DNA of 5,991 bases from an uncultured Clostridia bacterium (GTDB lineage: Bacteria; Bacillota; Clostridia; UBA1381): the NCBI GenBank assembly GCA_934454745.1, contig CAKSGP010000099.1, forward strand, positions 1 through 5,991, in the 5' to 3' direction. A program made the translations under genes and the position numbers. Below are positions 5,184 to 5,991 of the stretch, in pieces; within the stretch, counting starts at the first letter, position 1; every line of letters begins with the position of its first letter. Below the pieces are notes generated by a model that was not told where the DNA came from, ran no database searches, and was given only the letters and a program-made list of their open reading frames with translations.

Positions 5184-5991
5184 CTACTTAGCGCCGTCGT
5201 GATCAAATATCACAGCAACAGTTTTAAATAAAATTTTTATATCAAACCACAGAGACCTTTTCTCTATATACTCTAAATCGTAAACGATTTTTTCCTCCGG
5301 TTTTAAATTATATCCGCCGTTTACCTGCGCCAAACCCGTTATCCCCGGTTTTACGTTAGTCCGGTCAGACCAGCCGTGTATGTACTTTTCAAATTCTTTT
5401 GAAAAACATTCCCTCTCGGGACGAGGACCTACTAACGACATCGTTCCTATTACACAACACCACAACTGAGGCAACTCGTCAATTCTCGTTTTCCTCAAAA
5501 AACGACCAAAGCGATAAATTCGAGGGTCTCTATCTCCTTCCGACCACTGTGCGCCATTCTTCTCTGCATCAACATACATCGTGCGAAATTTAGGCACTTT
5601 TATAATTTTCCCCTTATAACCAACTCGCTCCTGCACATAGAAAACAGGACCTTTTGAAGAACATTTTATTCCGATTGCAATTAACAGGAACAACGGTGCT
5701 AACACTATAACGGCAATTAAGCATGCAAAAAAATCAAACAAACGTTTTATTGAAGAATAAAACGGTTTCTTTTTTATTTTATCGATATGAAAATCATAAG
5801 ACTCACCACTCAGAGCAAACGGCATAATCACATTTTGTTCCGGTGACAATGTGGAGGAATAAGCAACCTCTTCTACTTCGATCGTTTCATTTGTCGCAGA
5901 GAAAACATCATCTCGCACACAGCCGTCCTTGTCATTCGTCACAACAGAAAGGGGCTCGGGGATTTCATTCCCCCTATCCACGCCATCTATT
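5184..5991 (-). CDS. Bacterial sugar transferase (polyprenyl-phosphate phosphoglycosyltransferase), probably 5' partial
   Basis: This priming enzyme transfers a sugar-1-phosphate from a UDP-sugar to undecaprenyl phosphate, the first step of repeat-unit assembly. Residues here are counted from a GTG at 5981. A basic stretch (IKKKPFYSSIKRLFD, 69-83) leads into a hydrophobic re-entrant helix (about 84-105). The diagnostic segments follow: SSKGPVFYVQERVG (108-121), KFRTM (131-135), the catalytic Asp-Glu pair D168-E169 in RKTRIDELPQLW, and MSLVGPRPE (181-189). KPGITGLAQVNG (211-222) closes the core. The C-terminus ends normally at TAG 5186-5184. Ahead of the helix is about 80 residues of acidic, probably unstructured sequence with no signal or membrane segment. 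The frame stays open to the window edge and the GTG has no visible ribosome site, so the true start may lie outside. It could be a short EpsL/PglC-like enzyme with an added tail or the end of a longer WbaP-like one. The sugar transferred is unknown. Confidence 0.95.
   Translation of the reverse strand, partial: IDGVDRGNEIPEPLSVVTNDKDGCVRDDVFSATNETIEVEEVAYSSTLSPEQNVIMPFALSGESYDFHIDKIKKKPFYSSIKRLFDFFACLIAVIVLAPLFLLIAIGIKCSSKGPVFYVQERVGYKGKIIKVPKFRTMYVDAEKNGAQWSEGDRDPRIYRFGRFLRKTRIDELPQLWCCVIGTMSLVGPRPERECFSKEFEKYIHGWSDRTNVKPGITGLAQVNGGYNLKPEEKIVYDLEYIEKRSLWFDIKILFKTVAVIFDHDGAK

Overview
The window is an interior slice of a surface polysaccharide (exopolysaccharide or capsule) biosynthesis locus. 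Every supported gene lies on the minus strand, so transcription runs from position 5991 towards 1. The low overall G+C, AT-rich spacers, GGAG-type ribosome sites and the kinds of glycosyltransferase present suggest a Firmicutes-like bacterium, possibly a gut clostridium. No marker gene here settles the taxonomy.

In transcription order: (1) a polyprenyl-phosphate sugar phosphotransferase that starts glycan assembly, whose 5' end probably lies outside the window (5184-5991); (2) a decayed reading frame with an in-frame TGA and a frameshift, whose first part resembles the N-terminus of a glycosyltransferase (4755-5103); (3) a 742-residue protein made of two complete GT4-type glycosyltransferases in tandem (2530-4758); (4) a spacer with short open frames that look like debris (2303-2529); (5) a left-handed beta-helix O-acetyltransferase whose natural N-terminus seems to sit in a different frame (1743-2246, plus 2201-2302); (6) a single-domain GT4 glycosyltransferase (596-1672); (7) a short glycosyltransferase-like remnant (500-595); (8) the N-terminal 148 residues of a multi-pass O-antigen polymerase/ligase-like protein, cut by the window edge (1-446).

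Together the intact genes suit a Wzy-type pathway: the priming enzyme loads the first sugar phosphate on a lipid carrier, GT4 enzymes extend the repeat unit, the acetyltransferase decorates it, and the membrane protein polymerises it. Flippase, chain-length control and export genes are not in view. I see no RNA gene, CRISPR array, insertion sequence or convincing terminator.

The main point of interest is the mosaic, decaying state of the locus. A C/G- and CpG-rich block (about 3600-5103) abuts AT-rich DNA, and its left edge falls at the junction between the two domains of the fused glycosyltransferase. At least three places hold gene remnants or probable frameshifts. I see no clearly new type of biological system.
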